The notes beneath the pieces were generated by a model, which worked only from the letters and a program-made list of their open reading frames with translations, searched no databases and had not been told where the DNA came from. Made by a program: the position numbers and the translations under genes. 64,000 nt of DNA from Microbacterium sp. (GTDB lineage Bacteria > Actinomycetota > Actinomycetes > Actinomycetales > Microbacteriaceae). Of the stretch, positions 35,152 through 43,217 are shown one piece after another (the first letter of the stretch is position 1; every line of letters starts with the position of its first letter). The stretch covers positions 455,237 through 519,236 of the forward strand of contig NZ_JAPSIY010000001.1 in assembly GCF_031178445.1 (NCBI RefSeq), in the 5' to 3' direction.

Positions 35152-35220
35152 GCCGCCAAGTTTGTTACATTTTGAACAGAAAGTGCAAGTGTGTCCGAAA
35201 TTCGACATCTGGGAGTGGCC
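35152..35220. promoter_or_regulatory. Divergent promoter region between FGGY kinase and DeoR
   Basis: These 69 bases are unusually AT-rich for the window, especially 35160-35180. They contain two direct near-repeats, TTTGTTACA and TTTTGAACA, the kind of half-site seen at DeoR-family operators. No convincing -35/-10 pair could be fixed on either strand. A GGGAG ribosome site at 35211-35215 serves the DeoR gene. Confidence 0.45.
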
Positions 35221-35973
35221 ATGCGGTACACGGATGCACCCGAGCGCCGCGCGCAGCTCGAGCGCCAGGTCGAGACCGAGGGCTATGTCTCCTCTGCCGT
35301 CGCCGCGGCGCGGCTGGGCGTATCGGAGATGACGGTGCGCCGCGATCTGCGGATGCTCGAGGAGCGGGGACTGGTGCGCAGGGTGGCCGGCGGCGCGACC
35401 ACCGCATCCACCGGAGCGCCGTTCGAGAATCGCAGCGCCGTCGGCGCCGCACAGAAGCGCGCGATCGCCGAACTCGCTGCCGAGGAGGCGTCGACCGCAC
35501 GCACCATCGCCCTCGACGCGGGCACCACGGTCGCTGCGACCCTTCCTCTGCTGCCGGAGGCGACGATCGTGACGCACTCCCAGCCCGTCATCGACGAGCT
35601 GGCCCGTTCCGCCTCGCCGCGGCTCATAGCGGCGGGCGGGCATTACCAGCCAGATACCCGCAGCTTCGCCGGCCCTCTGACCGAGCAGCTCCTGCGCGGC
35701 GTGCGCTGTGATCTCGCACTGCTGTCGGCGACCGCCGTCGGCGTCGACGGGCTCTGGGGTGCCAACGCCCTCGACGCCGCCATAAAGCGCGTGCTGGCCG
35801 AGCAGTCGACGCGCGTCGTGCTGCTCGCCGATGCCGGGAAGCTCGGCGCATCCGCCCCCGTGCGCATCATGGGCATCGAAGCGATCGACGTGCTCATCAC
35901 CGATGCGCGCGTCGGTTCCGCCGCATTGGCGCCGTTCCGTGATGCGGGCGTCGAGGTGAGGGTCGCAGGATGA
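35221..35973 (+). CDS. DeoR/GlpR-family transcriptional regulator
   Basis: The 250-aa regulator has a winged helix (GYVSSAVAAARLGVSEMTVR), the RRVAGGATTAS wing and a DeoR sugar-phosphate domain ending in VLLADAGKLG. ATG 35221 is chosen over GTG 35191 because GGGAG lies five bases upstream. Its stop overlaps the four-carbon kinase start. It probably controls both the divergent kinase-aldolase-racemase operon and its own operon. Confidence 0.85.
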   Translation: MRYTDAPERRAQLERQVETEGYVSSAVAAARLGVSEMTVRRDLRMLEERGLVRRVAGGATTASTGAPFENRSAVGAAQKRAIAELAAEEASTARTIALDAGTTVAATLPLLPEATIVTHSQPVIDELARSASPRLIAAGGHYQPDTRSFAGPLTEQLLRGVRCDLALLSATAVGVDGLWGANALDAAIKRVLAEQSTRVVLLADAGKLGASAPVRIMGIEAIDVLITDARVGSAALAPFRDAGVEVRVAG

Positions 35974-37234
35974 GCACGCCACTCGGCATCATCGCCGACG
36001 ATCTCACCGGCGCCTGCGATGTGGCGGCCGGGCTCAGTGCGATGGGGGTGTCGTCCGAGATCCGACTGGGTGTGCCCGACGCCGACGACCGGCCGCGGGC
36101 CGAGTGCGTCGTCGTCGCGCTCAAGTCGCGAACGGCGCCTGCGTCGGCTGCGGCGGCCGAGAGCGTCTCGGCGGCGAAGGTGCTGCGGGGCTGGGGAGCC
36201 GGTCTGATCTATCAGAAGTACTGTTCGACTTTCGACTCCACCGACGGCGGGAACATCGGTCCCGTCGCCGATGCCCTGCTCGACCGGATGCCGCAGGGTG
36301 CGATCTCGGTCGGCACCCCTGCCACCCCGCCGGTCGGCCGCACGATGCACAGGGGGCACCTGTTCGTCGGAGATCGGCTGCTGTCGGAGTCCTCGCTGGC
36401 GCGGCATCCGCTCACGCCTATGCACGACCCCGATCTGGTGCGCGTGCTGGCGCGCCAGACGCGGCACCGGGTGGGGCTCGTCCCGATCGAGGACGTGCGC
36501 GCCGGCAGCGCCGCGATCGTAGCGGCCGTCGACGCGCTGCGCAGAGAAGGCGTGCGCCACGTGCTCGTCGACGCCGTGCTGGATGACGACCTCGACGCCC
36601 TGGCGGCGGCGCTCGCCGTCTTCCCGGACGTGCTCGCGGGCGGAGCAGCCGGCCTGATCACGGCCATCGCCCGCTCGCTCGCGCCCGCGCACCCCGCGCC
36701 ACCGCATCCCGCCCCGCAGGGGGCGCCCTGATCCTGTCGGGAAGTGCCTCGGAGCGCACCCGTCAGCAGGTGGCAGCGCACCGCGGAGCGCGTTTCGCGC
36801 TGGACGTCGACAGGCTCATGACCGACGCCGAAACGGTCACCTCGGAGGCGCTCGCGTTCCTCGAAGCCGAGACCGGGGCCGACACCGTGCCGCTCATCAC
36901 GGCGACAGCCGGCCCTGACGACGTCGCGCGCGTTCAGCGCCGCTGGGGTCGTGCGCGATCGGCCGACGTCGTCGAGACCGCCCTCTCCCGGATCGCGATC
37001 GTGGCGGTGGAGCGTCACGGTGTCCGCAGGATCCTGGTAGCGGGAGGGGAGTCCTCGGGCGCGGTGGTCGCGGCGCTCGGCGTGAACTCACTTCGGGTGC
37101 GTCGCGTCGCCGCACCCGGCGTCGCATGGACCACCGGCGTCGACGACGCGGGTCGCGTTCTGGATCTGTGCCTGAAGTCGGGCAACTTCGGCGACGCCGA
37201 CTTCTTCGCCGCGGCCTGGAAGGAGCCGGAATGA
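35970..37234 (+). pseudogene. Four-carbon acid sugar kinase, frameshifted
   Basis: The N-terminal half (35970-36731) has IIADDLTGACDVAAGL, a KYCSTFDSTD-GNIGP motif and ends in a Pro-rich stretch. The C-terminal nucleotide-binding half continues in the -1 frame from about 36722 with ALILSGSASERTRQQ, VAGGESSGAVVAALGV and PGVAWTTG. Joined, they give about 421 residues, the normal length of the OtnK/DUF1537 family. The break lies at a run of five G (36719-36723); one more G would restore the frame. It may be a true mutation, an assembly error or a slippage site. The flanking genes overlap it by ATGA at both ends, which argues for recent or apparent damage. Confidence 0.8.
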
Positions 37235-37827
37235 GCGCGGACGAACTGGTCGCCGCCTGCCGGGCGCTCGCCGCAGCTGGACTCTCGCCGGGCAGCTCGG
37301 GCAACGTCAGCATCCGTGACGGCGACCGCATCGTCATCACGCCGACCGGATCGTCGCTGCGCCGGGTGACGACCGCCGATCTCGCAGTGCTCGACGCTGA
37401 CGGCATCCATGTCTCAGGACCCGCGCCGACGAAGGAGTGGGCGATGCACGTCGCCGCCTACCGTGCGCGGCCCGAGGCGGGTGCGGTCGCGCACCTGCAT
37501 TCGCACGCGGCGACCGCCGTGTCGTGCCTGCCTGTCGGAGACGGCGACGACCCGCTGCCGCACTACACGCCTTACCGGATGCGGATGCTGGGCAGTGTCT
37601 CGCTCGTCGGTTACGCCCCTCCGGGCTCCGACGCGCTCGCCGCGGCCGTCGGAGAGCGCGCGCGGCACAGTGCCTGCATGCTCCTCGCGAACCACGGCAG
37701 CGTCGTGTGCGCGCCCGACGCGCTGCGCGCAGTCGATCTGTGCGAAGAGCTCGAGGCGGCGGCCGAGTTGACGCTCACGCTGCACGGGCGCGGCGCGCGC
37801 ACTCTCGACCCGACGGCGTGGGGCTGA
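37231..37827 (+). CDS. Class II aldolase/adducin family protein (OtnC-like)
   Basis: The 198-aa zinc-dependent aldolase/decarboxylase has SPGSSGNVSIRDGD, ITPTGSSL, HLHSHAATAVSC (two zinc His) and LLANHGSVV (third His). In four-carbon acid-sugar pathways such a protein decarboxylates 3-oxo-tetronate-4-phosphate to glycerone phosphate. ATG 37231 overlaps the kinase stop and has an AAGGAG site. It depends on the preceding kinase, which is frameshifted here. Confidence 0.85.
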   Translation: MSADELVAACRALAAAGLSPGSSGNVSIRDGDRIVITPTGSSLRRVTTADLAVLDADGIHVSGPAPTKEWAMHVAAYRARPEAGAVAHLHSHAATAVSCLPVGDGDDPLPHYTPYRMRMLGSVSLVGYAPPGSDALAAAVGERARHSACMLLANHGSVVCAPDALRAVDLCEELEAAAELTLTLHGRGARTLDPTAWG

Positions 37828-37835
37828 CCGGCCCC

Positions 37836-39371
37836 TCAGACCGAGAGCACAGCACCCGCGTCGCGCAGACGATCCTGCAGCTGTGACACATCCACGTCCT
37901 GCACCGCGGCGTCCCGTCTCGCAGCCGACGCCGCGGCCGTGCCGGCGGCCTGCCCGAGCATCTGGTACTGCGGCTCCATCCTGATCGACGAGAACGCGAC
38001 GTGTGATGCCGAGACGCAGACGGCGGCCAGCACGTTCACACACTCGTCGCGTCGCGGGGTCAGCGCACCGTAGCCGATGCCGTAGACGGGGACGCGAACC
38101 GAGAGGTACCCCTCCGTGACCACCATCGCGATGGGGTCGGGATGCTCGTGAACCCAGCGCCAGGTGCGCTGCACCTCGCGGATGTCGAGATGGTACGAGC
38201 CGAGGGCGATCACATCGTGCGGGATGCGGCCCGCGCGCAGATCGTGCTCCGTGAGCACTGTGTCGGCGACCATGCGGCGCGCCTCGCGTACGTAGAGCTG
38301 ATGCGGCAGGTGGCCGGTGTCGGTGAACTCGTCGGCGGGCAGACCCCAGCGCTGCATGCCGTGGCGGATGCTCGCGGGGACGCCGGGATCGTTGGACAGG
38401 AACCACAGGAGATCCTCGGCGTGGTGCAGATGATGCAGGCGGATCCGCTCGCGGCCGGCGGCGTCGGCCAGCGGATACTCCCAGGCGCTGCCGTCGAGGA
38501 CGCTCAGAGAGAACGGCCCGAGGGAGTTGCCGTCGGCCTTTCCGCCGGGAAGGTTGGGTTCGAGTCCGATGTAGCGGCCGGCGGGATGCACGTCTCCCCG
38601 CCGCTGCGCATCCGCGAAGATGCGGCGGCCGAGCTCCCAGTGCTCGTCGTCGTACCCGTCGCGGCGGCGGAACGGGATGCGGTCGGCCGCCTGCGAGAGG
38701 CACACCCGATAGCCGTACGACATCACCCCGCCGTCGCCTTCGCCGACGTCGGCCATAGGGCCCGGCTTGATCTGCGGCAGCAGCCGACCCGCCACCAGCC
38801 CGCGCGGGTCGTCGCGGAACGGTGAGATCCATGGCGGTGTCGCATGCCTTCCCGGTGCGATCTCCTGCCGGCCGGCGAAGAGCTCGCCGTGCAGCGTGCG
38901 CGGTTCCCGCCCGACGGTGCAGGTGACCCCCGCGGCCGCGAGCAGGTCGCCCTCGTATCCGCCGTCCACGAACACCCCGGCCTCCACCCTGGTGCCGTCC
39001 GACAGCGCGATCGCGCCGATCCGCTCGCCCCGCTTCTCCACCGAACAGAGTCCGGCGTGCAGCAGCACATCGACGCCGGCATCCTCGAGAAGCCCGCGCA
39101 GGATCTGCTCGGCGACGTGCGGCTCAGGGCCCGCGAAGTGCCCCACGGCGACGCCGTAGTGCCGGGCCACGGCGGCGCGGAACTCGGCGGCCATGCCCCC
39201 CAGTGCCCGTACGTCTCCGACGTCGGTGTAGCCGAGGCCGCCACTGGTCATGCCCCCGACGTGGCCGCCCGGTTCGATGAGCGCCGTGCGCGCACCGGCC
39301 CGCGCGGCGGCCAGCGCCGCACAGACACCGGCGGAGGTCGCGCCGTACACGGCGACGTCGACCGAGATCAT
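37836..39371 (-). CDS. FAD-dependent oxidoreductase (FAD_oxidored family)
   Basis: The 511-aa flavoprotein has an N-terminal FAD-binding motif VAVYGATSAGVCAALAAARAG, then GGHVGGMTSGGLGYTD and VFVDGGYEGDLLAAAGV. The C-terminal end MLGQAAGTAAASAARR is typical of PF12831-type proteins found in polysaccharide loci. There is no signal peptide. ATG 39371 is chosen at the Rossmann fold. It is convergent with the acid-sugar operon and lies 259 nt from the divergent sugar ABC importer. The substrate is unknown. Confidence 0.83.
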   Translation of the reverse strand: MISVDVAVYGATSAGVCAALAAARAGARTALIEPGGHVGGMTSGGLGYTDVGDVRALGGMAAEFRAAVARHYGVAVGHFAGPEPHVAEQILRGLLEDAGVDVLLHAGLCSVEKRGERIGAIALSDGTRVEAGVFVDGGYEGDLLAAAGVTCTVGREPRTLHGELFAGRQEIAPGRHATPPWISPFRDDPRGLVAGRLLPQIKPGPMADVGEGDGGVMSYGYRVCLSQAADRIPFRRRDGYDDEHWELGRRIFADAQRRGDVHPAGRYIGLEPNLPGGKADGNSLGPFSLSVLDGSAWEYPLADAAGRERIRLHHLHHAEDLLWFLSNDPGVPASIRHGMQRWGLPADEFTDTGHLPHQLYVREARRMVADTVLTEHDLRAGRIPHDVIALGSYHLDIREVQRTWRWVHEHPDPIAMVVTEGYLSVRVPVYGIGYGALTPRRDECVNVLAAVCVSASHVAFSSIRMEPQYQMLGQAAGTAAASAARRDAAVQDVDVSQLQDRLRDAGAVLSV

Positions 39372-39508
39372 CGCATCCTCGCCGTAGGTGTCCGCCGCCC
39401 GGCTTGCACGCGTCGCACTGCGGGCGCAAGGCCCGCCCGCAACCGTGGATGCCGTCCTAGGCTCTGCGCGTGGGGCAGGGGCGCGATGTGTGCGCCGCGA
39501 GAGGGCGG

Positions 39509-39564
39509 TTGCATCCGGGTGCTGTCGCCCCGTATAGTCACAGCCATGTGGTAACGATGCCACA
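39509..39564 (+). promoter_or_regulatory. Promoter with LacI-type operator, site 4 (sugar ABC importer)
   Basis: TTGCAT (39509-39514), an 18-nt spacer and TATAGT (39533-39538) form a good sigma70-type promoter. The operator TGTGGTAACGATGCCACA follows at 39547-39564 and covers the first transcribed bases. The arrangement mirrors site 2 before the ROK/GH38 operon. Confidence 0.78.
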
Positions 39565-39583
39565 CTTCGACGGGAGCTGCGTG

Positions 39584-39634
39584 ATGAGACACACGAACCG
39601 CCTGATCCCCTGGCGAACCGAGATGCTGCCATGA
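39584..39634 (+). CDS. Putative 16-residue leader ORF before the ABC permease
   Basis: ATG 39584 has a GGGAG site seven bases upstream and encodes MRHTNRLIPWRTEMLP. Its TGA overlaps the permease ATG (ATGA). The permease itself has only a weak ribosome site, so the leader could provide translational coupling. It could equally be chance, because the frame is very short. Confidence 0.4.
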   Translation: MRHTNRLIPWRTEMLP

Positions 39635-40623
39635 GCGTGACGACGACGCCGGAGGCGCTCGCCCCTGCGCAGCAGGAGGTCACGCAGACGCGCCGGTGGT
39701 TCCGCCGCGGCCCACGGCCCGTCCGGGACCGCTACAACAAGCGCGAGGCGATCGCCGGCTACCTCTTCATCACCCCGTGGATCATCGGATTCCTGGTGTT
39801 CACCGCAGGGGCGATGATCTACAGCCTCTACATCTCGTTCAGCAACTACAACCTGGCGACGAACACCGCCCGCCCGGTCGGTATAGACAACTACGCGCGG
39901 CTCTTCGAGGACCCGCGCGTCATGGTCTCATTGGGCAACACGCTGTTCTACGTCGTCATGGCCGTGCCGTTCGAGATCGTCTTCGCGCTCTTCCTCGCGA
40001 TGCTGCTGAACCGCGTCGGCCGTGGGGCGGGCGTCTTCCGCACTCTCTACTACCTGCCGAAGATGACACCGGCCGTTGCGACCGCCGCGGTCTTCTTCAT
40101 GCTTCTCAACGGCAACACAGGCGTGATCAACGAGTTCCTGAGGCTGTTCGGCATCGCGGGACCGCAATGGCTGGTCGACCCGGCCTGGGTCAAGCCCAGC
40201 ATCGTGATCATGACGCTGTGGACGGTCGCAGGCACCATGGTGATCTTCCTCGCGGCGCTCAAGAACGTGCCGGTCGAACTGTACGAGGTCGCCTCGCTCG
40301 ACGGGGCGGGCGCGGTGCGCAAGTTCTTCTCGATCACGCTGCCGATGATCTCGGGGGCGATGTTCTTCAACGTCATCGTGCTCTCGATCGCGGCCTTCCA
40401 GATCTTCGACCAGGCGTACCTGCTGTTCTGGCGAGATCAGAGCAACTCCTCACCAGAGGCGTCGCTGTTCTACGCCATCTATCTGTTCCAACAGGCGTTC
40501 CGCCAGTTCAACTTCGGCTTCGCGGCGGCCATGGCATGGCTGCTGTTCGTGATCATCATGCTCATCACGGTGATCCAGGTGAAGTTCGGCAACCGCTTCG
40601 TCTACTACGAGGGAGACCGCTGA
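39631..40623 (+). CDS. Sugar ABC transporter permease (MalF/UgpA-like)
   Basis: The 330-aa CUT1-type permease has six predicted transmembrane segments after a basic N-terminus (about residues 1-45). The EAA-loop region reads VELYEVASLDGAGAVRKFF, followed by ITLPMISGAMFFNVI. It pairs with the next permease and the binding protein to import oligosaccharides. No ATPase gene lies in the operon, so a shared MsmK/MsiK-type ATPase elsewhere is expected. ATG 39631 may be coupled to a small upstream frame. Confidence 0.9.
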   Translation: MSVTTTPEALAPAQQEVTQTRRWFRRGPRPVRDRYNKREAIAGYLFITPWIIGFLVFTAGAMIYSLYISFSNYNLATNTARPVGIDNYARLFEDPRVMVSLGNTLFYVVMAVPFEIVFALFLAMLLNRVGRGAGVFRTLYYLPKMTPAVATAAVFFMLLNGNTGVINEFLRLFGIAGPQWLVDPAWVKPSIVIMTLWTVAGTMVIFLAALKNVPVELYEVASLDGAGAVRKFFSITLPMISGAMFFNVIVLSIAAFQIFDQAYLLFWRDQSNSSPEASLFYAIYLFQQAFRQFNFGFAAAMAWLLFVIIMLITVIQVKFGNRFVYYEGDR

Positions 40624-41579
40624 TGTCGGCACCGCTGCAGCACGCGCCCCGTCCGCGCCACCGCGAGAGCCGCGAGCTCGAGACGGTTCTCGTCACCGTG
40701 CCGAAGAGGTCTCGCTGGCGCCGCAACCTCGCGCAGCCGCGCAGCTTCGCGTCGCGCATCGTGCTCACGCTGGTGCTGATCGTGTTCGGACTGCTCTTCC
40801 TCTACCCGTTCGTGTGGCTCATCGCCGCGAGCCTCAAGCCGCGCGGCGAGGTGTTCGACAACGCGCTGTTCCCGAAGACGATCGTCTTCGAGAACTACGT
40901 CGAAGTGTGGAACCAGCTGCCGCTGATGAGCTGGCTGTGGAACAGCGTGGCGATCGCCGTCCTCGCCGCGACCGCAGTCGCCGTCTCGAGCTCGGTCGTC
41001 GCATTCGGATTCGCGTACTTCAAGTTCCCCGGGCGCGGTCTGCTGTTCGGTTTGGTGCTGGCGACGATGATGCTGCCAGGAGCCGTGACGATGATCCCGA
41101 TCTATCTGATCTGGAAGGAGACCGGGCTGCTCGGCACGTGGGTGCCGCTGTGGGGCATGAACCTCTTCGGCTCCGCGTTCTACATCTTCCTGCAACGGCA
41201 GTTCTTCCTCGGTCTGCCACGGGAGCTCTTCGAAGCCGCTCGGCTGGACGGCGCGAGCTACTGGGGACTGTTCTGGCGGATCGCGATGCCGCTGTCGATC
41301 CCGTCGTTCGTGATCGTCTTCCTGTTCGAGTTCCAGGCCAGCTGGAACAACCTGTACGCCGCGCTCATCTACCTGAACGCGGGATCGATCGACGACTTCA
41401 CCGCTCCGCTGGGTATCGCGTATGCCATGACCAAGTACAGCCCGACGGCCGGCGGCCACGGCGACTATCAGTACGTCATGGTGGCATCGCTCATCGTCAC
41501 CCTGCCCATGCTCATCCTCTTCGCCTTCGGGCAGCGATATTTCATCGAGGGTGTCGCGACGCAGGGCCGCAAGGGATGA
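40623..41579 (+). CDS. Sugar ABC transporter permease (MalG/UgpE-like)
   Basis: The 318-aa CUT1-type permease has a long polar N-terminus and six transmembrane segments. Its EAA motif is LPRELFEAARLDGASYWGLFWRIAMPLS, cited as the ATPase contact. ATG 40623 overlaps the preceding stop by one base (TGATG). Confidence 0.9.
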   Translation: MSAPLQHAPRPRHRESRELETVLVTVPKRSRWRRNLAQPRSFASRIVLTLVLIVFGLLFLYPFVWLIAASLKPRGEVFDNALFPKTIVFENYVEVWNQLPLMSWLWNSVAIAVLAATAVAVSSSVVAFGFAYFKFPGRGLLFGLVLATMMLPGAVTMIPIYLIWKETGLLGTWVPLWGMNLFGSAFYIFLQRQFFLGLPRELFEAARLDGASYWGLFWRIAMPLSIPSFVIVFLFEFQASWNNLYAALIYLNAGSIDDFTAPLGIAYAMTKYSPTAGGHGDYQYVMVASLIVTLPMLILFAFGQRYFIEGVATQGRKG

Positions 41580-41583
41580 CCCG

Positions 41584-41601
41584 CATGGGATCGATTCCAC
41601 A
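41584..41601. promoter_or_regulatory. LacI-type operator-like site, site 5a
   Basis: CATGGGATCGATTCCACA matches the GH1 operator (50820-50837) at 14 of 18 positions. It lies just after the MalG-like stop and about 160 nt before the binding-protein gene. It may be an auxiliary site for repression by looping with the tandem sites at 41672-41707. Confidence 0.45.
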
Positions 41602-41640
41602 AATGAACATCACGAAGCAGTAAATTCCGCGGCAAAGGCA

Positions 41641-41707
41641 TTGCCCCTCCAAAACAAGTCGCCTACCGTGATGTGGGAAGGTTCCCATATTCGGGAAGGT
41701 TCCCCGA
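41641..41707 (+). promoter_or_regulatory. Promoter with two tandem LacI-type operator-like sites (5b, 5c)
   Basis: TTGCCC (41641-41646), a 17-nt spacer and TACCGT (41664-41669) form a moderate promoter for the binding-protein gene. Directly after it, TGTGGGAAGGTTCCCATA (41672-41689) and TTCGGGAAGGTTCCCCGA (41690-41707) share a perfect GGGAAGGTTCCC core, exactly 18 bp apart. The GG centre differs from the CG centre of the other sites. They could be lower-affinity sites or belong to another regulator. Confidence 0.55.
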
Positions 41708-41762
41708 TGACGGGATGCGGACCGGCGGAGGCGATGGAGCCGCCCAATCGAAAGGGAAAGAG

Positions 41763-43124
41763 ATGCGCAAGCGCATTCTGGGAATCGCCGCAGTGATCGC
41801 GGCATCCGCTGTGGTGCTGACCGGTTGCGGCGGCGGCGGAGACGACCCTGCCGCCGACGTGGACTTCGGAGCCGAGCCCACTGGGACGCTCAAGGCGTGG
41901 GGTTTCGAGAACGCCGACGACGTCGGCCAGTCGCGACTGGACTACGCGGAAGAGCAGCTGGGCGACCTCGAGATCGAACTCGACGCCACCGCGTTCGACG
42001 CGCAGAAGTTCACCACCCGTATCGCGAGCGGCGATGTGCCCGACGTGGTGCAGATGGACAGGCGCTATGTGACCACCTATGCGGCGCAGGGGCTGATCAT
42101 GCCGCTCGACCAGTGCTTCGCAGACCAGGACGTCTCGCCCCGCGACCACTGGTATCCGTTCGTGGTCGATGACGTGACCTACGACGACCAGATCTGGGCG
42201 GTGCCGCAGTTCTACCAGCCGCCGGCGATCATGGTGAACAAGAAGGTGCTCGACGAGGCTGGGGTCACCGCCGACCAGATCGACACGTCCAAGCCGGAGG
42301 TGCTGCTCGAGGCGATCGGCAAGATGTACCAGGAGTCCGGCGGCGTGCCGACGCGACTCGGCTTCGACCCGCAGGCGACGGGCCAGAGCGGCCTGTGGAT
42401 CCTCGGCATGGGCGGGCAGCTCAACGATGAGGACGGTGCGCCGACGCTCGACGACCCGAGCAACATCGCCGGCATCGAGATGCTCAAGCAGATCACCGAC
42501 GCCCAGGGCGGCTTCGCCAAGGTGAAGAGCTTCACCGACTCCTTCGACACCTTCGGCGACAACAACCAGTACGTCGCCGAACAGGTCGGCGCACAGGTGA
42601 ACGCGCAGTGGTACCCGAACGTGCTCTCGCCGTACATGGATCAGATCGAGCTCGAGGCGGTGCCGTTCCGCGGCGCAGACGGCGAGCCCTTCTCCGTGGC
42701 GTCCGGAACGTCGTTCGTCGTGCCGGTCGGCGCGGAGAACCCGGCAGCGGCCTGCGCCTGGATGATCAACCTCACCTCCGACGAGGCCTGGATGGCGGCG
42801 GGCGAGGCGCGCGCTGCGACGCGTGAGGCGGACGGCGGCGTGAACACCGGCCTCTTCACCGGCTCACCGGCCGCCGACAAGGCGATCCGCGACGAGTGGG
42901 TCGTCGAGAGCGGCAACGCCGGTTTCGACCAGGTGATCTCGGCGTACTACGACGTCGTCGACTACGGGCAGTCGTTCGGATCCTCGCCTGCAGGCCAGGA
43001 GATCCAGAACGAACTGAACAACGCCATCACCGCGGCGCTGCTCGGCGACAAGACGCCCGAAGAGGCGCTCGCCGACGCGCAGCAGGCGGCGATGCGCGCC
43101 TACGAGAACATCACCGCAGGCTGA
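41763..43124 (+). CDS. Sugar ABC transporter substrate-binding lipoprotein
   Basis: The 453-aa family 1 extracellular solute-binding protein has a signal peptide ending in the lipobox VVLTGC (Cys22) and a Gly-rich linker. The mature part has GTLKAWGFENADD, ASGDVPDVVQMDRRYV and IWAVPQFYQPPAIMVN, the typical order of sugar-binding motifs. An AAAGGGAAAGAG purine stretch precedes ATG 41763. It has its own promoter and operators, plus readthrough from the permease genes. A terminator follows at 43134. Confidence 0.9.
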   Translation: MRKRILGIAAVIAASAVVLTGCGGGGDDPAADVDFGAEPTGTLKAWGFENADDVGQSRLDYAEEQLGDLEIELDATAFDAQKFTTRIASGDVPDVVQMDRRYVTTYAAQGLIMPLDQCFADQDVSPRDHWYPFVVDDVTYDDQIWAVPQFYQPPAIMVNKKVLDEAGVTADQIDTSKPEVLLEAIGKMYQESGGVPTRLGFDPQATGQSGLWILGMGGQLNDEDGAPTLDDPSNIAGIEMLKQITDAQGGFAKVKSFTDSFDTFGDNNQYVAEQVGAQVNAQWYPNVLSPYMDQIELEAVPFRGADGEPFSVASGTSFVVPVGAENPAAACAWMINLTSDEAWMAAGEARAATREADGGVNTGLFTGSPAADKAIRDEWVVESGNAGFDQVISAYYDVVDYGQSFGSSPAGQEIQNELNNAITAALLGDKTPEEALADAQQAAMRAYENITAG

Positions 43125-43133
43125 TCGATCAGG

Positions 43134-43173
43134 GGGCGAGCCGGTGAGGGGCCCGGCTCGCCCTCTTCTTTCC
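43134..43173 (+). terminator. Rho-independent terminator after the binding-protein gene
   Basis: An 11-bp perfect stem, GGGCGAGCCGG (43134-43144) and CCGGCTCGCCC (43153-43163), with an 8-nt loop is followed by the pyrimidine tract TCTTCTTTCC. It begins 9 nt after the stop codon and would raise the binding-protein transcript relative to the downstream GH38 gene. Confidence 0.8.
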
Positions 43174-43217
43174 GCAGACCGTAGATCGTCGACCTTCGAA
43201 ACGGATGCTGATCCGCG

